Source: Simkania sp. (lineage in GTDB: Bacteria; Chlamydiota; Chlamydiia; Chlamydiales; Rhabdochlamydiaceae). From it: a stretch of DNA of 37,219 nucleotides. Positions 9,401 through 19,160 of this stretch are shown in pieces. Below the pieces are notes generated by a model. That model worked only from the letters and a program-made list of their open reading frames with translations, searched no databases and was not told where the DNA came from. The stretch is taken from contig JAGXTH010000016.1 of NCBI GenBank assembly GCA_018333475.1, positions 1 to 37,219 on the forward strand, written 5' to 3'. Position 1 is the stretch's first letter. The number at the start of each line of letters is the position of its first letter. A program made the translations under genes and the position numbers.

Positions 9401-9563
9401 TACCAAACGCAACAAATAACTTCACATTTGAGCCGCGTCAAAGCGCCGAAAATCGGCGATCGTAAACGGCATTGTATTGCATTAATACTATGCTGTTTAT
9501 GATCGTCAATTTGTCGACAGCTTTCACGCAGCTCAAATATGAAATTATTTATTGCGTTTGGTA
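9401..9563. mobile_element. MITE-like fold-back element, copy 1
   Basis: TIRs TACCAAACGCAAcAAATAAcTTCAcATTTGAGCcGCGT / reverse complement on the right arm; imperfect palindrome centred at GTATTGCATTAATAC; possible 3-bp TSD TAA (9398-9400 / 9564-9566, one-base boundary uncertainty). Confidence 0.85.
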
Positions 9564-9722
9564 TAAGGCTTCGTCGATTTTGTGGATTGGTATCAGGGGT
9601 TCTCTTTTTTATTCTAGACAATACAAGCCACTTCATATAAAAAAAATCTTGAATAAGAATCTTAAGAAAAAGCAAGGTAAGGATTTCTTGACCTCAGTAT
9701 TTCTCTTAGGGAATGTAAAAAG

Positions 9723-10604
9723 ATGAAGAAGAAATTCACGTACACATTGTTCATCCTCATTGCACTTGCTCTAGTGCTGTTATTTTTCCTCTATTTGTCT
9801 ACCACCAATGTCGCTGTGTTAAACCCAAAGGGGTTGATCGCTGAAAAAGAACGAGATCTCATCATTATCTCTACAATTTTGATGTTAATCATTGTTATCC
9901 CGGTGTTCATCCTGACTATTTATATTTCTTGGAAATATAAAGCGGGCAATCACAAAGCCAAATACTCTCCTGATTGGGACAAAAATCATCTTCTTGAATC
10001 TATCTGGTGGGGCTTTCCTCTTGTGATCGTGGTGATGCTTAGTGTAGTTACCTATAAAAGCTGCCATGAACTGGATCCTTTTAAACCGATCGAAACGTCG
10101 GTCAAACCGATGAAGATTCAAGTGGTTGCCCTACAATGGAAATGGTTATTTATTTATCCGGAACTAAACATTGCCACTGTAAATTTTTTCCAAGTTCCAG
10201 AACAAACGCCTATTGATTTTGAAATCACTGCTGATGCTCCAATGAATTCGTTTTGGATACCACAGCTTGGAGGACAAGTATATGCGATGGCTGGGATGAG
10301 ATCAGAGTTGCATCTTATTGCTAATGAGCCTGGCAGCTTTAGAGGTTCCTCAGCAAACATTAGTGGGACAGGCTTTGCAGGAATGCACTTTATCGCCAAA
10401 GCCAGCTCTCAAGATGAATTCAATCAGTGGGTACAGTCGGTAAAGGAATCTTCAAATCTTCTCAACTTGGATACCTATAGTCAATTGGTTCAACCGAGTT
10501 CTTATAATCCAGCGGCGTCCTATGTATTACAGGTAGGGGATTTGTTTCATCAGATCATCATGAAGTATATGATGCCGTCAGAAATGCAAAGTACGGGCAA
10601 GTAA
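9723..10604 (+). CDS. cyoA: Cytochrome bo-type quinol oxidase subunit II
   Basis: Two N-terminal TM segments; [35 protein letters not shown]; no CuA cysteines ([14 protein letters not shown]), as in quinol oxidases. Confidence 0.92.
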   Translation: MKKKFTYTLFILIALALVLLFFLYLSTTNVAVLNPKGLIAEKERDLIIISTILMLIIVIPVFILTIYISWKYKAGNHKAKYSPDWDKNHLLESIWWGFPLVIVVMLSVVTYKSCHELDPFKPIETSVKPMKIQVVALQWKWLFIYPELNIATVNFFQVPEQTPIDFEITADAPMNSFWIPQLGGQVYAMAGMRSELHLIANEPGSFRGSSANISGTGFAGMHFIAKASSQDEFNQWVQSVKESSNLLNLDTYSQLVQPSSYNPAASYVLQVGDLFHQIIMKYMMPSEMQSTGK

Positions 10605-10617
10605 AGGACACAATAGT

Positions 10618-12603
10618 ATGTTTGGAAATTTAACCATTGATGCTTTCAAGCACGATGCCATTGAAAATGCGGCGGGACTCTCGATGTTTTTGGCTCTCTT
10701 CGCCATCATCGCTCTTTTATTTTACTATAAGCGGTGGACCTGGCTCTGGAAAGAATGGATCACCTCTGTTGATCATAAAAAAATTGGGGTGATGTATCTT
10801 GTAGTTTCCTTTGTGATGCTCTTCAAAGGCATTTTTGATGCCGTAATGATTCGAGCACAACAAGCAACTAGTATCGGCGATTCCTTTGGTTATCTCACTG
10901 CAACCCATTTTCAACAGCTCTTTACTGCACATGGCACAACCATGATTTTCTTTGTGGGAATGGGGGTGGTCTTTGGACTAATCAATATCATTTTGCCTTT
11001 GCAAATTGGAGCGCGTGACGTCGCCTTTCCATTTCTTAATTCCCTGAGCTTTTGGCTGTTTGCATCTGGTGCGTTATTTATTATGGTCTCTCTTGTCGTT
11101 GGGAATTTTTCTGCAACTGGATGGGTGGCCTACCCACCTCTTTCAGGAATTCAGTATAGCCCAGGTGTTGGAGTCGATTATTGGTTATGGAGCGTACAAA
11201 TCTCTGGACTCGGAAGTTTATTATCGGGAATTAACTTCATGGTCACGATTTTTAAGATGCGCTGCCCAGGCATGACCCTCATGAAAATGCCTATATTTGT
11301 TTGGTCCGTTTTAAATTCTATGATCCTCGTTGTTTTTGCCTTCCCAATTTTAACCGCAACAATCGGGATGCTTTCTTTTGATCGCCTACTTGGCATGCAT
11401 TTTTTTACCTCTGATTTTGGCGGCAATCCCATGATGTATATTAATCTGATTTGGGCATGGGGCCACCCGGAGGTTTATATTCTCATTCTACCAGCTTTTG
11501 GAGTCTTTTCCGAAGTAGTCTCAACATTTTCCAAAAAACGATTATTTGGTTACACCTCAATGGTATGGGCACTCGTAGCCATTACCTTCCTCTCTTTTAT
11601 TGTTTGGTTACACCATTTCTTTACTATGGGAGCTGGAGCTAATGTCAATGCCTTCTTCGGCATTATGACGATGCTTATTGCCATCCCCACTGGAGTAAAG
11701 ATCTTTAATTGGTTATTTACAAATTATGAAGGCCGCATCCAGTTTACAACACCCATGCTGTGGTTTTTAGGCTTCGTATTTATTTTTACAGCGGGGGGGA
11801 TGACAGGAGTATTAATGTCCTTAGCACCAGCAGACTTTCAAGTGCACAATAGCCTATTCCTAGTTGCCCATTTTCATTCGATGATCATTGGTGGAGTCGT
11901 ATTTGGCTTTTTTTCCGGATTTACTTACTGGTTCCCTAAGATTACAGGATTCAAATTGAATGAACGCCTTGGCAAGTATGCCTTTTGGTTCTGGATTATT
12001 GGATTTGTCCTTGCATTTTTCCCATTATACGCCCTCGGATTAATGGGAGCGACAAGACGACTAGATCATTATGAAGCTGGGTTAGGATGGACGCCTCTAT
12101 TTATCGTTGCCGCCATCGGAGCTGTTTTTGTCAGCATTGGCGTTGGATTCCAATTTTTACAGATTATTTGGAGTATTAAACACCGCAAGGTCAATCGCGA
12201 CAGTACAGGGGATCCCTGGCATGGTAGAACTCTTGAATGGGCTACGGCATCTCCCCCTCCTTTTTATAATTTTGCTTTTGTACCAAAAGTGCACGAACGA
12301 GATGCTTTCTGGGCTATGAAACAAGCGGAAGAGCAAAAGGCAAAACAGGTGCACTATAAAGACATTCACATGCCCAAAAACACTGCTGCGGGATTCTACA
12401 TCGGAGCACTCAGCTTTGTGTTTGGCTTTGCTATGGTTTGGGCAATTTGGTGGCTCGCTGGAATCAGTTTTCTTGGCATGCTTATATGTACGATTATTCG
12501 TCTATCTAGCGACAACACTGACTACTATGTATCTGCTGAAGAGGTAAAAGAGATTGAATCTACAACTTCATACAGAAAGGGATTCACATGGCAGAGCACA
12601 TAG
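10618..12603 (+). CDS. cyoB: Cytochrome bo-type quinol oxidase subunit I
   Basis: [42 protein letters not shown] haem-copper oxidase motifs. Confidence 0.95.
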   Translation: MFGNLTIDAFKHDAIENAAGLSMFLALFAIIALLFYYKRWTWLWKEWITSVDHKKIGVMYLVVSFVMLFKGIFDAVMIRAQQATSIGDSFGYLTATHFQQLFTAHGTTMIFFVGMGVVFGLINIILPLQIGARDVAFPFLNSLSFWLFASGALFIMVSLVVGNFSATGWVAYPPLSGIQYSPGVGVDYWLWSVQISGLGSLLSGINFMVTIFKMRCPGMTLMKMPIFVWSVLNSMILVVFAFPILTATIGMLSFDRLLGMHFFTSDFGGNPMMYINLIWAWGHPEVYILILPAFGVFSEVVSTFSKKRLFGYTSMVWALVAITFLSFIVWLHHFFTMGAGANVNAFFGIMTMLIAIPTGVKIFNWLFTNYEGRIQFTTPMLWFLGFVFIFTAGGMTGVLMSLAPADFQVHNSLFLVAHFHSMIIGGVVFGFFSGFTYWFPKITGFKLNERLGKYAFWFWIIGFVLAFFPLYALGLMGATRRLDHYEAGLGWTPLFIVAAIGAVFVSIGVGFQFLQIIWSIKHRKVNRDSTGDPWHGRTLEWATASPPPFYNFAFVPKVHERDAFWAMKQAEEQKAKQVHYKDIHMPKNTAAGFYIGALSFVFGFAMVWAIWWLAGISFLGMLICTIIRLSSDNTDYYVSAEEVKEIESTTSYRKGFTWQST

Positions 12604-13196
12604 TATCTCCTCATAGTCATCATCATGATGATTCTCATATCACTTCATCAAAGACGATCTTTGGTTTTTGGCTATATCTGATGACCGATTGCATCTTATT
12701 TGCAACGATCTTCGCTGCTTATATCGTATTAAAACACGGCACCTTTGGTGGACCTTCTGCAGGTGAAGCGCTAAACCTTCGCTCATCTCTCAATGAAACA
12801 CTTGTCCTGTTGGTAAGCAGTTTTGTTTGCGGACTTGCCCAAGTAGCAGCTCTTCGAGAAGATAAACGCAAGACACAGGCTGCGCTTATCCTAGCTTTTT
12901 TGCTAGGAGGCCTTTTCTTGTGGATGTTGATGAATGACTTAACTCTTCTTGTCCAAGGAGGAAATGGGTGGCAAAGGAGTGCATTTTTGTCAGCCTACTT
13001 TACCCTAGTCGGCACACATCTTATGCACATCGTCGCTGGCTTATTGTGGATGGTGGTTCTTGTGCTGCAAATTTTATATCGCGGCCTTACGATACCAACT
13101 CATAGAAGACTATTGTGTCTAAGACTATTCTGGCATTTCTTGAATATCGTCTGGATTTTCATATTTACGATTGTATATTTGTGGGGGAGCCTATGA
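12588..13196 (+). CDS. cyoC: Cytochrome bo-type quinol oxidase subunit III
   Basis: [37 protein letters not shown]; position in the operon. Confidence 0.92.
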   Translation: MAEHIVSPHSHHHDDSHITSSKTIFGFWLYLMTDCILFATIFAAYIVLKHGTFGGPSAGEALNLRSSLNETLVLLVSSFVCGLAQVAALREDKRKTQAALILAFLLGGLFLWMLMNDLTLLVQGGNGWQRSAFLSAYFTLVGTHLMHIVAGLLWMVVLVLQILYRGLTIPTHRRLLCLRLFWHFLNIVWIFIFTIVYLWGSL

Positions 13197-13573
13197 AAAC
13201 CAATTTGCGATCCACCAAACCCCATGAGTGGGCAGAGCTTGGGACATTCAAGTCCTATTTTTTTGGTTTCCTATTATCCTGTATCTTGACCGTATTAGCC
13301 TATTTCATAGTGGCAAATCACGTTTTCACTGGCACAGCAATCATTGTAACAACACTTGCATGTGCCTTAGTGCAAATGCTCGTTCAATTTATCTATTTTC
13401 TACACTTAGGGAAAGAATCCGCGCCACGTTGGAATATCATCGTATTTCTTTTTATGTTGTTAGTTATGGTGATTCTCGTCTTCGGTTCACTGTGGATCAT
13501 GCATCACTTGAATTATCAAATGATGCTACCGGAAGAAATGGAAATGCACATGCATACCCACGAAGGAATATGA
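13193..13573 (+). CDS. cyoD: Cytochrome bo-type quinol oxidase subunit IV
   Basis: ATG at 13193 overlaps the cyoC stop; three TM segments; MLVQFIYFLHLGKESAPRWN. The longer ORF from 13115 is an upstream extension. Confidence 0.88.
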   Translation: MKTNLRSTKPHEWAELGTFKSYFFGFLLSCILTVLAYFIVANHVFTGTAIIVTTLACALVQMLVQFIYFLHLGKESAPRWNIIVFLFMLLVMVILVFGSLWIMHHLNYQMMLPEEMEMHMHTHEGI

Positions 13574-14427
13574 TTAAAACTTATTACTTGCTCATGAAAC
13601 CTGGGATTATCTTTGGCAATTTAATCACCACTGCTGGGGGCTTTGCTCTTGCATCCAAGGGACATTTTGATCTCTGGCTATTTATTGTTACCCTTGTCGG
13701 ACTCTCCTGTGTGATCGCCTCAGCTTGCGTATGCAATAACTACATCGACCGTGAAAGTGATAAAAAAATGGAGAGAACAAAACACCGAGCCCTCGTAAAA
13801 GGACTAATTTCAGGGCAAAATGCGGTGATGTTTGCGATATCTCTTGGGATAACAGGCTTTCTAGCTTTAAGTATCTATACCAACCTTTTGACTGTATTGA
13901 TCGCTTTAACAGGATTCTTATTCTATGTGATTTTGTATAGTTTTGGAAAATACCTTTCCTCGTTTGGAACAGTGATTGGAAGTATTGCTGGAGCAGTACC
14001 CCCAGTCGTCGGTTATTGTGCTGTGACTAATCGCATTGATGCTGGTGCGCTATTATTATTTTTAATTCTTATTCTTTGGCAAATGCCTCATTTTTTTGCG
14101 ATTGCAATGTATCGTTTTGAAGATTACGTTGCTGCATCTATCCCGGTATTGCCAGTAATAAAGGGCATGCGTACGACTAAGATCCACATGCTTCTCTACA
14201 TCATAGCTTTTATTCCTGCTACGCTCGCACTTACTCTGTGTGGCTACACAGGATACACATACTTAGCGGTAGCTCTCTTGCTTGGTATTGCATGGCTTTG
14301 GTTATGCGTAAAAGGATTTAAGAGCACTAATGATAAGCTTTGGGCACGTCAAATGTTCTTGTTCTCTCTTGTGACGATAACAGCTCTGTGCCCTTTGATC
14401 GCAGTAGATACGATCAGCAAGCTCTAG
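13570..14427 (+). CDS. cyoE: Protoheme IX farnesyltransferase
   Basis: MKPGIIFGNLITTAGGF, CNNYIDRESDKKMERTKHRAL, WQMPHFFAIAMYRFEDY. Likely start 13570; the track ORF extends upstream. Confidence 0.92.
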   Translation: MIKTYYLLMKPGIIFGNLITTAGGFALASKGHFDLWLFIVTLVGLSCVIASACVCNNYIDRESDKKMERTKHRALVKGLISGQNAVMFAISLGITGFLALSIYTNLLTVLIALTGFLFYVILYSFGKYLSSFGTVIGSIAGAVPPVVGYCAVTNRIDAGALLLFLILILWQMPHFFAIAMYRFEDYVAASIPVLPVIKGMRTTKIHMLLYIIAFIPATLALTLCGYTGYTYLAVALLLGIAWLWLCVKGFKSTNDKLWARQMFLFSLVTITALCPLIAVDTISKL

Positions 14428-14442
14428 GAGCTGATGTTCTAT

Positions 14443-14724
14443 TTACTGGCTGCTACCATGCTTACAATCAGGGCCACAAGAGCACTCTCCCATTTGTTGA
14501 CAACCTTCGGCATTACAACTAGGACCGCACCCACAACCCATCTCTTGATTACTGGCAGTATGGCTACTGTTAAGAGTACAAGCACAACTTTGGTCTTGAG
14601 TGCTAGCCCTACAACCACTATTAAGGCCGCAGCTGAGTTTATCATTAGAATCCTTAGACTGATTACAAGAGGCTAAGGAAAAACAACTAGCCACCATGAC
14701 AAGATAGAGAACGTTTTTTTTCAT
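14443..14724 (-). CDS. Small Cys-rich (metallothionein-like) putative lipoprotein
   Basis: MKKNVLYLVMVASCFSLASC lipobox, then many Cys, e.g. MGCGCGPSCNAEGCQQMGECSCGPDCKHG. Confidence 0.6.
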   Translation of the reverse strand: MKKNVLYLVMVASCFSLASCNQSKDSNDKLSCGLNSGCRASTQDQSCACTLNSSHTASNQEMGCGCGPSCNAEGCQQMGECSCGPDCKHGSSQ

Positions 14725-15094
14725 CCTATTGACAGCGTAGAAACCCAGTGCTTTAGCTCTGGGAGGAAACGCCGCTCCCTGTTAAAGTTTAAAAAATGGG
14801 AGCCTTACGACTCCCACATCCCCGTAAGGGGCTTGTAACGGAATGGGCTGACTTTCCCATTCTCTCCCCTCGACAATGTTATCCGACGGTTTACATACAT
14901 GCATCACGAGCTTAACCCTTCTGCGTGTTTAAACACATGTCTTAGAGCTTGGAACTGAGGAAGCATCCTAAGGTAACTATACATTCGCCGGTAACATAGT
15001 ATCTTCGTAGCCTGTCAAGCTCAGATACTTAGTCTGGTCAATATAGGGCTTGAGATTTCCCTCAAGCCTCAGCCTTTAGGCTGGGGTAATTGAC
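14725..15094 (-). ncRNA. Orphan HEARO/omegaRNA-like structured element with IS200/IS605-superfamily-like ends (no tnpA/tnpB/iscB)
   Basis: On the minus strand: left-end hairpin CCCCAGCC-TAAA-GGCTGAGG, GGCTTGAG-GGAAAT-CTCAAGCC, AGTATCT..AGATACT, GAATGGG..CCCATTC, CCCC-TTAC-GGGG, TGGGAG..CTCCCA with CCTTACG/CGTAAGG pseudoknot potential, right-end CCCAGAGC-TAAA-GCACTGGG. Flanked 3' by ATGA. Confidence 0.6.
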
Positions 15095-15185
15095 AAAGCT
15101 CCAAAAAATATTCTTATTTGCACCACGATTCCAGTTTTTGAATTTACTTGGGTATACATCCAAATACAATCCTTTTCTTGCAATG

Positions 15186-15205
15186 GAGCTCTTTCGAAAG
15201 AGCTC
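15186..15205. repeat. 20-bp perfect palindrome
   Basis: GAGCTCTTTCGAAAGAGCTC, downstream of the HAD gene. Confidence 0.7.
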
Positions 15206-15237
15206 TAATAAAAGCACTACCTGGGGTTAACCTTCAA

Positions 15238-16017
15238 CTATTCCTTACTCGTCAATGTTTCACTCAAATACGAGGAAAGATTGCAATGAGCTCCTCTAAT
15301 ATCTGTTTCTGGGGTGTCCCCGATCATTAAAATGTCCTTGGGCTGTATGGAGCTTGGGAATCGTTTCAATGCTTTTTCATATACGGTCTGGAAAGGTTTT
15401 CCGATAAAATAAACGGGGGCCCCATGAGATTCTAACATATGAGCTATCATTCCCTGGCGCACAACAGGACGTGGAGGCATTCCCTCATGGGCAAAGCGAT
15501 CAGGATTCGCGCAAAGAATGGGGATCCTCTTGGCAGCAATATTTCGAACTTCCTTTAAAAATACTTCAGGATTTTCCTGATCGATACCATCAATATGTGG
15601 AACTGGAATATAAATAAAATCCGCCTCTTCAAAATGTTCTGTTTGACAATATCCAGTGCCTTGAACAAGGGTCAAGTGCGAGGAAAACTGAGGATGATCG
15701 GAGCCAAAAAGCCTATAGGTTTTTTTAGGCGTAGGAAAAGGTAGCGTTTCAGAAAGCAACAACTCTCTTATCACTTCCCCAGAAGTCAAAAGAAAATGGT
15801 AATGTACGCCTTCCTGCACGCTATATTTTGCCAGTTTTTCTTTTTCTTTAGCTACCAGTTGTGTAGAATTCGACAAGATCCCGACTTGTTTTCCTAAAGA
15901 GACCAGATGTTCCATTGTTTCCTTTGCTCCTGGCAACATCCCAGTTTCAGAAGACCCCCAAAATACACCATAAGCATCTAGGAGAAAATAATGAAGAATT
16001 CGTGATTCTTTAACCAT
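15238..16017 (-). CDS. HAD-superfamily class IIA hydrolase
   Basis: LLDAYGVFW; GILSNST; FIGKPFQTVYEKAL; MIGDTPETDIRGA. Confidence 0.85.
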   Translation of the reverse strand: MVKESRILHYFLLDAYGVFWGSSETGMLPGAKETMEHLVSLGKQVGILSNSTQLVAKEKEKLAKYSVQEGVHYHFLLTSGEVIRELLLSETLPFPTPKKTYRLFGSDHPQFSSHLTLVQGTGYCQTEHFEEADFIYIPVPHIDGIDQENPEVFLKEVRNIAAKRIPILCANPDRFAHEGMPPRPVVRQGMIAHMLESHGAPVYFIGKPFQTVYEKALKRFPSSIQPKDILMIGDTPETDIRGAHCNLSSYLSETLTSKE

Positions 16018-16217
16018 AGGTTGTATTGTCTTTATTATTTTTTAAATTTCATCCCTCAACAAAAGCAAAACAAAATAAATAGTTTTTCTTATTTTATGCC
16101 GTTTTTCATCAAATATTCAACTAGAAAAACAGGACATTTGACAACCCAACAGTCACTAGATTATGTAGTAAGAAAAAAACCATCATTAATGTAAGCGATC
16201 ATGAGGAATGCTCTATC

Positions 16218-17795
16218 ATGCATCTTATGTCATTTCAAAAAAATAGACGCGCACACTGGAGTGACCTGTCCGCACAAAAGGAACTGCAGACAGCAAAGTT
16301 CACAAGATTCAGCGCACTCTTCCGCGTAAAAAAATCTGCCGTATTAAGACGTTTGTTTTTTGGATATGGTATTGCCAGGTCCCGTTATAAAGCAGCCCTC
16401 CTCATCGCACTTGTTTCTACAACACCCCTCTCTGCAAGACCTGAAAGGAGCAAAGAGAAGCTCGAGACGCTCAAACATTCGATTGAGAAAGTGGTCGCTG
16501 CATCACATGCAAACTTAAACATTGGAATAGAAGTAGTCTCTTTAAAAACAGGTCAAATCCTATATGAGAAAAACGCTAAGAGCCTTTTTGTGCCTGCAAG
16601 TAGTATCAAACTATTCACATGTGCAGCAATCCTCGATCGTTTAGGTCCTGCATTTCGATTTGAAACCCAAGTACTCAAGGACACGAAAGAGAATCTATAC
16701 TTAGTTGGAGTAGGTGATCCTTCTTTAGATCGACATGCTTTAGAGGACCTAGCCATGCAAATTGCCTTAGGGCAAGAAAAACATTTTACCGGCGATCTCG
16801 TAGTAGACCATTCTCTTTTTGACAACATCACTAACGGTCCGGGGTGGATGTGGGATGAGGGTATGTATTATTGGAATGCGCCTGTTGACGCTCTACTTAT
16901 CGATCACTCTTGCATTACCTTGTGGATTTTACCTAAAGCTCTGAAAACACCTCCTGAGATTGTTTTTCAGGCTGGCGCTGATTACATGACAATAGACAAT
17001 CAGGCCATCACCTGTGAAGAACCAGGTGAACTCAAGGTAGAGAGGACTCCTGTATCTAGAGAAAATAAAATCGAAGTGAAAGGCGCGCTTGCGCTCACAA
17101 CACCTGCTCAATATTTTCAAGTGCCAGTTGATGCTCCTCATCTTTATACAGCACATGTATTTCAGAAAAATCTTAAGGAACATGCGATGACCTGGGACGG
17201 CCAAGTGCGTCTTGGAAAAGCACCTGCAGATGCTACGGTAGTAGCTTCACATCGTTCGTTACCGCTCAGCGTATTAATTCACAAAGCACTGAAAGCCTCT
17301 GATAACCTGACCGCAAACTGCTTTTTTAAGAAATTAGGACAACTACTAGAGGGCTCTCCAGGAACTTGGCAAAGTGGTAGCAAAGCGGTAAGATATTTTC
17401 TTCAGGATAGAGTACAACTCGACACTGACCAACTTGTCATGCTCGATGGAAGCGGAGATTCTCGATACAACCTAGTCTCTCCACATCAAATGGTACAATT
17501 TTTGCGTTGGATGTCCTCGCAGTTCCATATAGCTCCAGAAATGATAGCAGCTCTTCCCATCAATGGAGTCGATGGGACCTTAAAAAAAAGACTGCCCCAT
17601 ATCACAGGTAAAGTACGCGCCAAAACAGGCACCATGACAGGAATTTCCACAATTTCAGGTTTCATCCAAGCAGAAGATGGCGAGATGCTAGCCTTCTCAA
17701 TCATGATTAATGGGTTTACAGAAAAAGCTAAACAGATTGAAGAACAGATTGAAGATCCCATTTGTCTATTACTAACACAGTTCTCCCATAAATGA
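16218..17795 (+). CDS. dacB: D-alanyl-D-alanine carboxypeptidase/endopeptidase, PBP4 (S13) family
   Basis: SxxK in PASSIKLFT, SDNLTAN, KTG in RAKTGTMTGISTISGF. Start uncertain. Confidence 0.88.
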   Translation: MHLMSFQKNRRAHWSDLSAQKELQTAKFTRFSALFRVKKSAVLRRLFFGYGIARSRYKAALLIALVSTTPLSARPERSKEKLETLKHSIEKVVAASHANLNIGIEVVSLKTGQILYEKNAKSLFVPASSIKLFTCAAILDRLGPAFRFETQVLKDTKENLYLVGVGDPSLDRHALEDLAMQIALGQEKHFTGDLVVDHSLFDNITNGPGWMWDEGMYYWNAPVDALLIDHSCITLWILPKALKTPPEIVFQAGADYMTIDNQAITCEEPGELKVERTPVSRENKIEVKGALALTTPAQYFQVPVDAPHLYTAHVFQKNLKEHAMTWDGQVRLGKAPADATVVASHRSLPLSVLIHKALKASDNLTANCFFKKLGQLLEGSPGTWQSGSKAVRYFLQDRVQLDTDQLVMLDGSGDSRYNLVSPHQMVQFLRWMSSQFHIAPEMIAALPINGVDGTLKKRLPHITGKVRAKTGTMTGISTISGFIQAEDGEMLAFSIMINGFTEKAKQIEEQIEDPICLLLTQFSHK

Positions 17796-18016
17796 ATCCT
17801 CGGCACAAACAGCTGCCGTTAAAGAATTTGCTTTATATGAAATTTTTTCTTTATTGCTCATTCGACTGGACGGATTTTCATGCTATAAATCCACCAAAGG
17901 CGATCAAATATTTACGAAGTCACAATAAATAAACTTTTCATTGAACTCTTATTTTGGTATTAGAAATAATTGCTCCCTTTTTTTATTCCAAACAAACCGA
18001 TAAGATACTCCTCATC

Positions 18017-18640
18017 ATGGAAACTTTGACACAGTGGATCCTTACCCACGCCGAATATGCCCATTGGATCATTTTCTTTGGCATCCTATTAGCCGGTTTT
18101 AATATTCCCATCAGCGCGGACCTGCTCGTCATCGCTGCTGCCATGTTAGCTGCTACTATTGTCCCCGATAATCTTTGGCTTCTTTACGGAAGCGTTTTTT
18201 TTGGGTGCCTGTTATCCGCACATATTGCTTATTGGATTGGGAGATTAGTCGGACCTCAGCTCCTTAAGTGGCAATTTTTCTCTCGCTTTCTTCCTGCTGC
18301 CCGTCTGAATAAAATCCAAACATTTTATGACAAGTATGGGCTTCTCACCTTGATCATAGGACGTTTTATTCCTCTAGGGGTACGAAACGCGATCTTTATG
18401 ACGACTGGCATGAGTAAAGTATCTTTTAGAAAATTTGCCATCCGCGATATCCTAGCTTGTTTTATTTGGACAGGAGTCAGTTTTTCCTGTTTTTACGTGC
18501 TAGGCCATAACTATGCGATAATCAAACAATTCCTATACACATTCCAAATTGCTCTTTTCTTGGCTTTCGGTGTGACGGTAATTGGATTTATTTGGTATAA
18601 AAAAAGAAAGGCAACCACTACAGAGTCTTCCCCACAATAA
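18017..18640 (+). CDS. DedA-family membrane protein
   Basis: Hydrophobic; GRFIPLGVRNAIFMTTGMSKVSFRKFAIRDILACFIW. ORF in track begins at 17954. Confidence 0.85.
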   Translation: METLTQWILTHAEYAHWIIFFGILLAGFNIPISADLLVIAAAMLAATIVPDNLWLLYGSVFFGCLLSAHIAYWIGRLVGPQLLKWQFFSRFLPAARLNKIQTFYDKYGLLTLIIGRFIPLGVRNAIFMTTGMSKVSFRKFAIRDILACFIWTGVSFSCFYVLGHNYAIIKQFLYTFQIALFLAFGVTVIGFIWYKKRKATTTESSPQ

Positions 18641-18641
18641 C

Positions 18642-19160
18642 ATGCTAAGCTTATCTAACGCTCTTTCTCTCTTGCGGGCCCCTTTAGCCCTTTTGTTCCT
18701 AGTCGAAAAGCCCTATTTGCGACTTGTAGCTATCCTCCTTGCCATGCTAACTGACAGTATTGATGGTTATCTAGCCAGGCGCTCCAGATCTGTGACGCAA
18801 TTTGGCGCCATTCTCGATCCTGCTATGGATAAATTTTTTGTTTTCTTTGCTCTTGGCGTATTGGTGATGGAAGGACAATTGCTACCATGGCAAGCATGCG
18901 CAATGATCTCTCGTGATTTTTTTCTTTGTTTTTTTGCTATCTATCTTGCAATTGCGGGAAAATGGCAAGATTACGAATGTCGTTCTATCCGCTGGGGGAA
19001 AATCACAACTGCTCTACAATTTTTCGTATTGATTGGACTGAGCCTAGATACTATGTTTTCCCCTTACGTTTATATTGTATTTATCATTTCAGGATGTTTA
19101 GCATTTATAGAGCTTTGCCTTCTCAAAAAAATCAGAAAACCTTCTCTTGACCAAGCTTAA
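18642..19160 (+). CDS. pgsA: CDP-alcohol phosphatidyltransferase (phosphatidylglycerophosphate synthase-like)
   Basis: CDP-OH motif DSIDGYLARRSRSVTQFGAILDPAMDK. Likely start 18642. Confidence 0.85.
   Translation: MLSLSNALSLLRAPLALLFLVEKPYLRLVAILLAMLTDSIDGYLARRSRSVTQFGAILDPAMDKFFVFFALGVLVMEGQLLPWQACAMISRDFFLCFFAIYLAIAGKWQDYECRSIRWGKITTALQFFVLIGLSLDTMFSPYVYIVFIISGCLAFIELCLLKKIRKPSLDQA

Noticed and set aside
9472-9726. 84 aa plus-strand ORF
   Set aside because: Runs through the MITE right arm and the cyoA leader; no protein-like features.
13228-13569. Upstream extension of the cyoE ORF
   Set aside because: Out-of-frame translation of cyoD; the real start is ATG at 13570.
14434-14676. 80 aa Thr-rich plus-strand ORF
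   Set aside because: Antisense to the Cys-rich lipoprotein, whose signal peptide and lipobox are more convincing.
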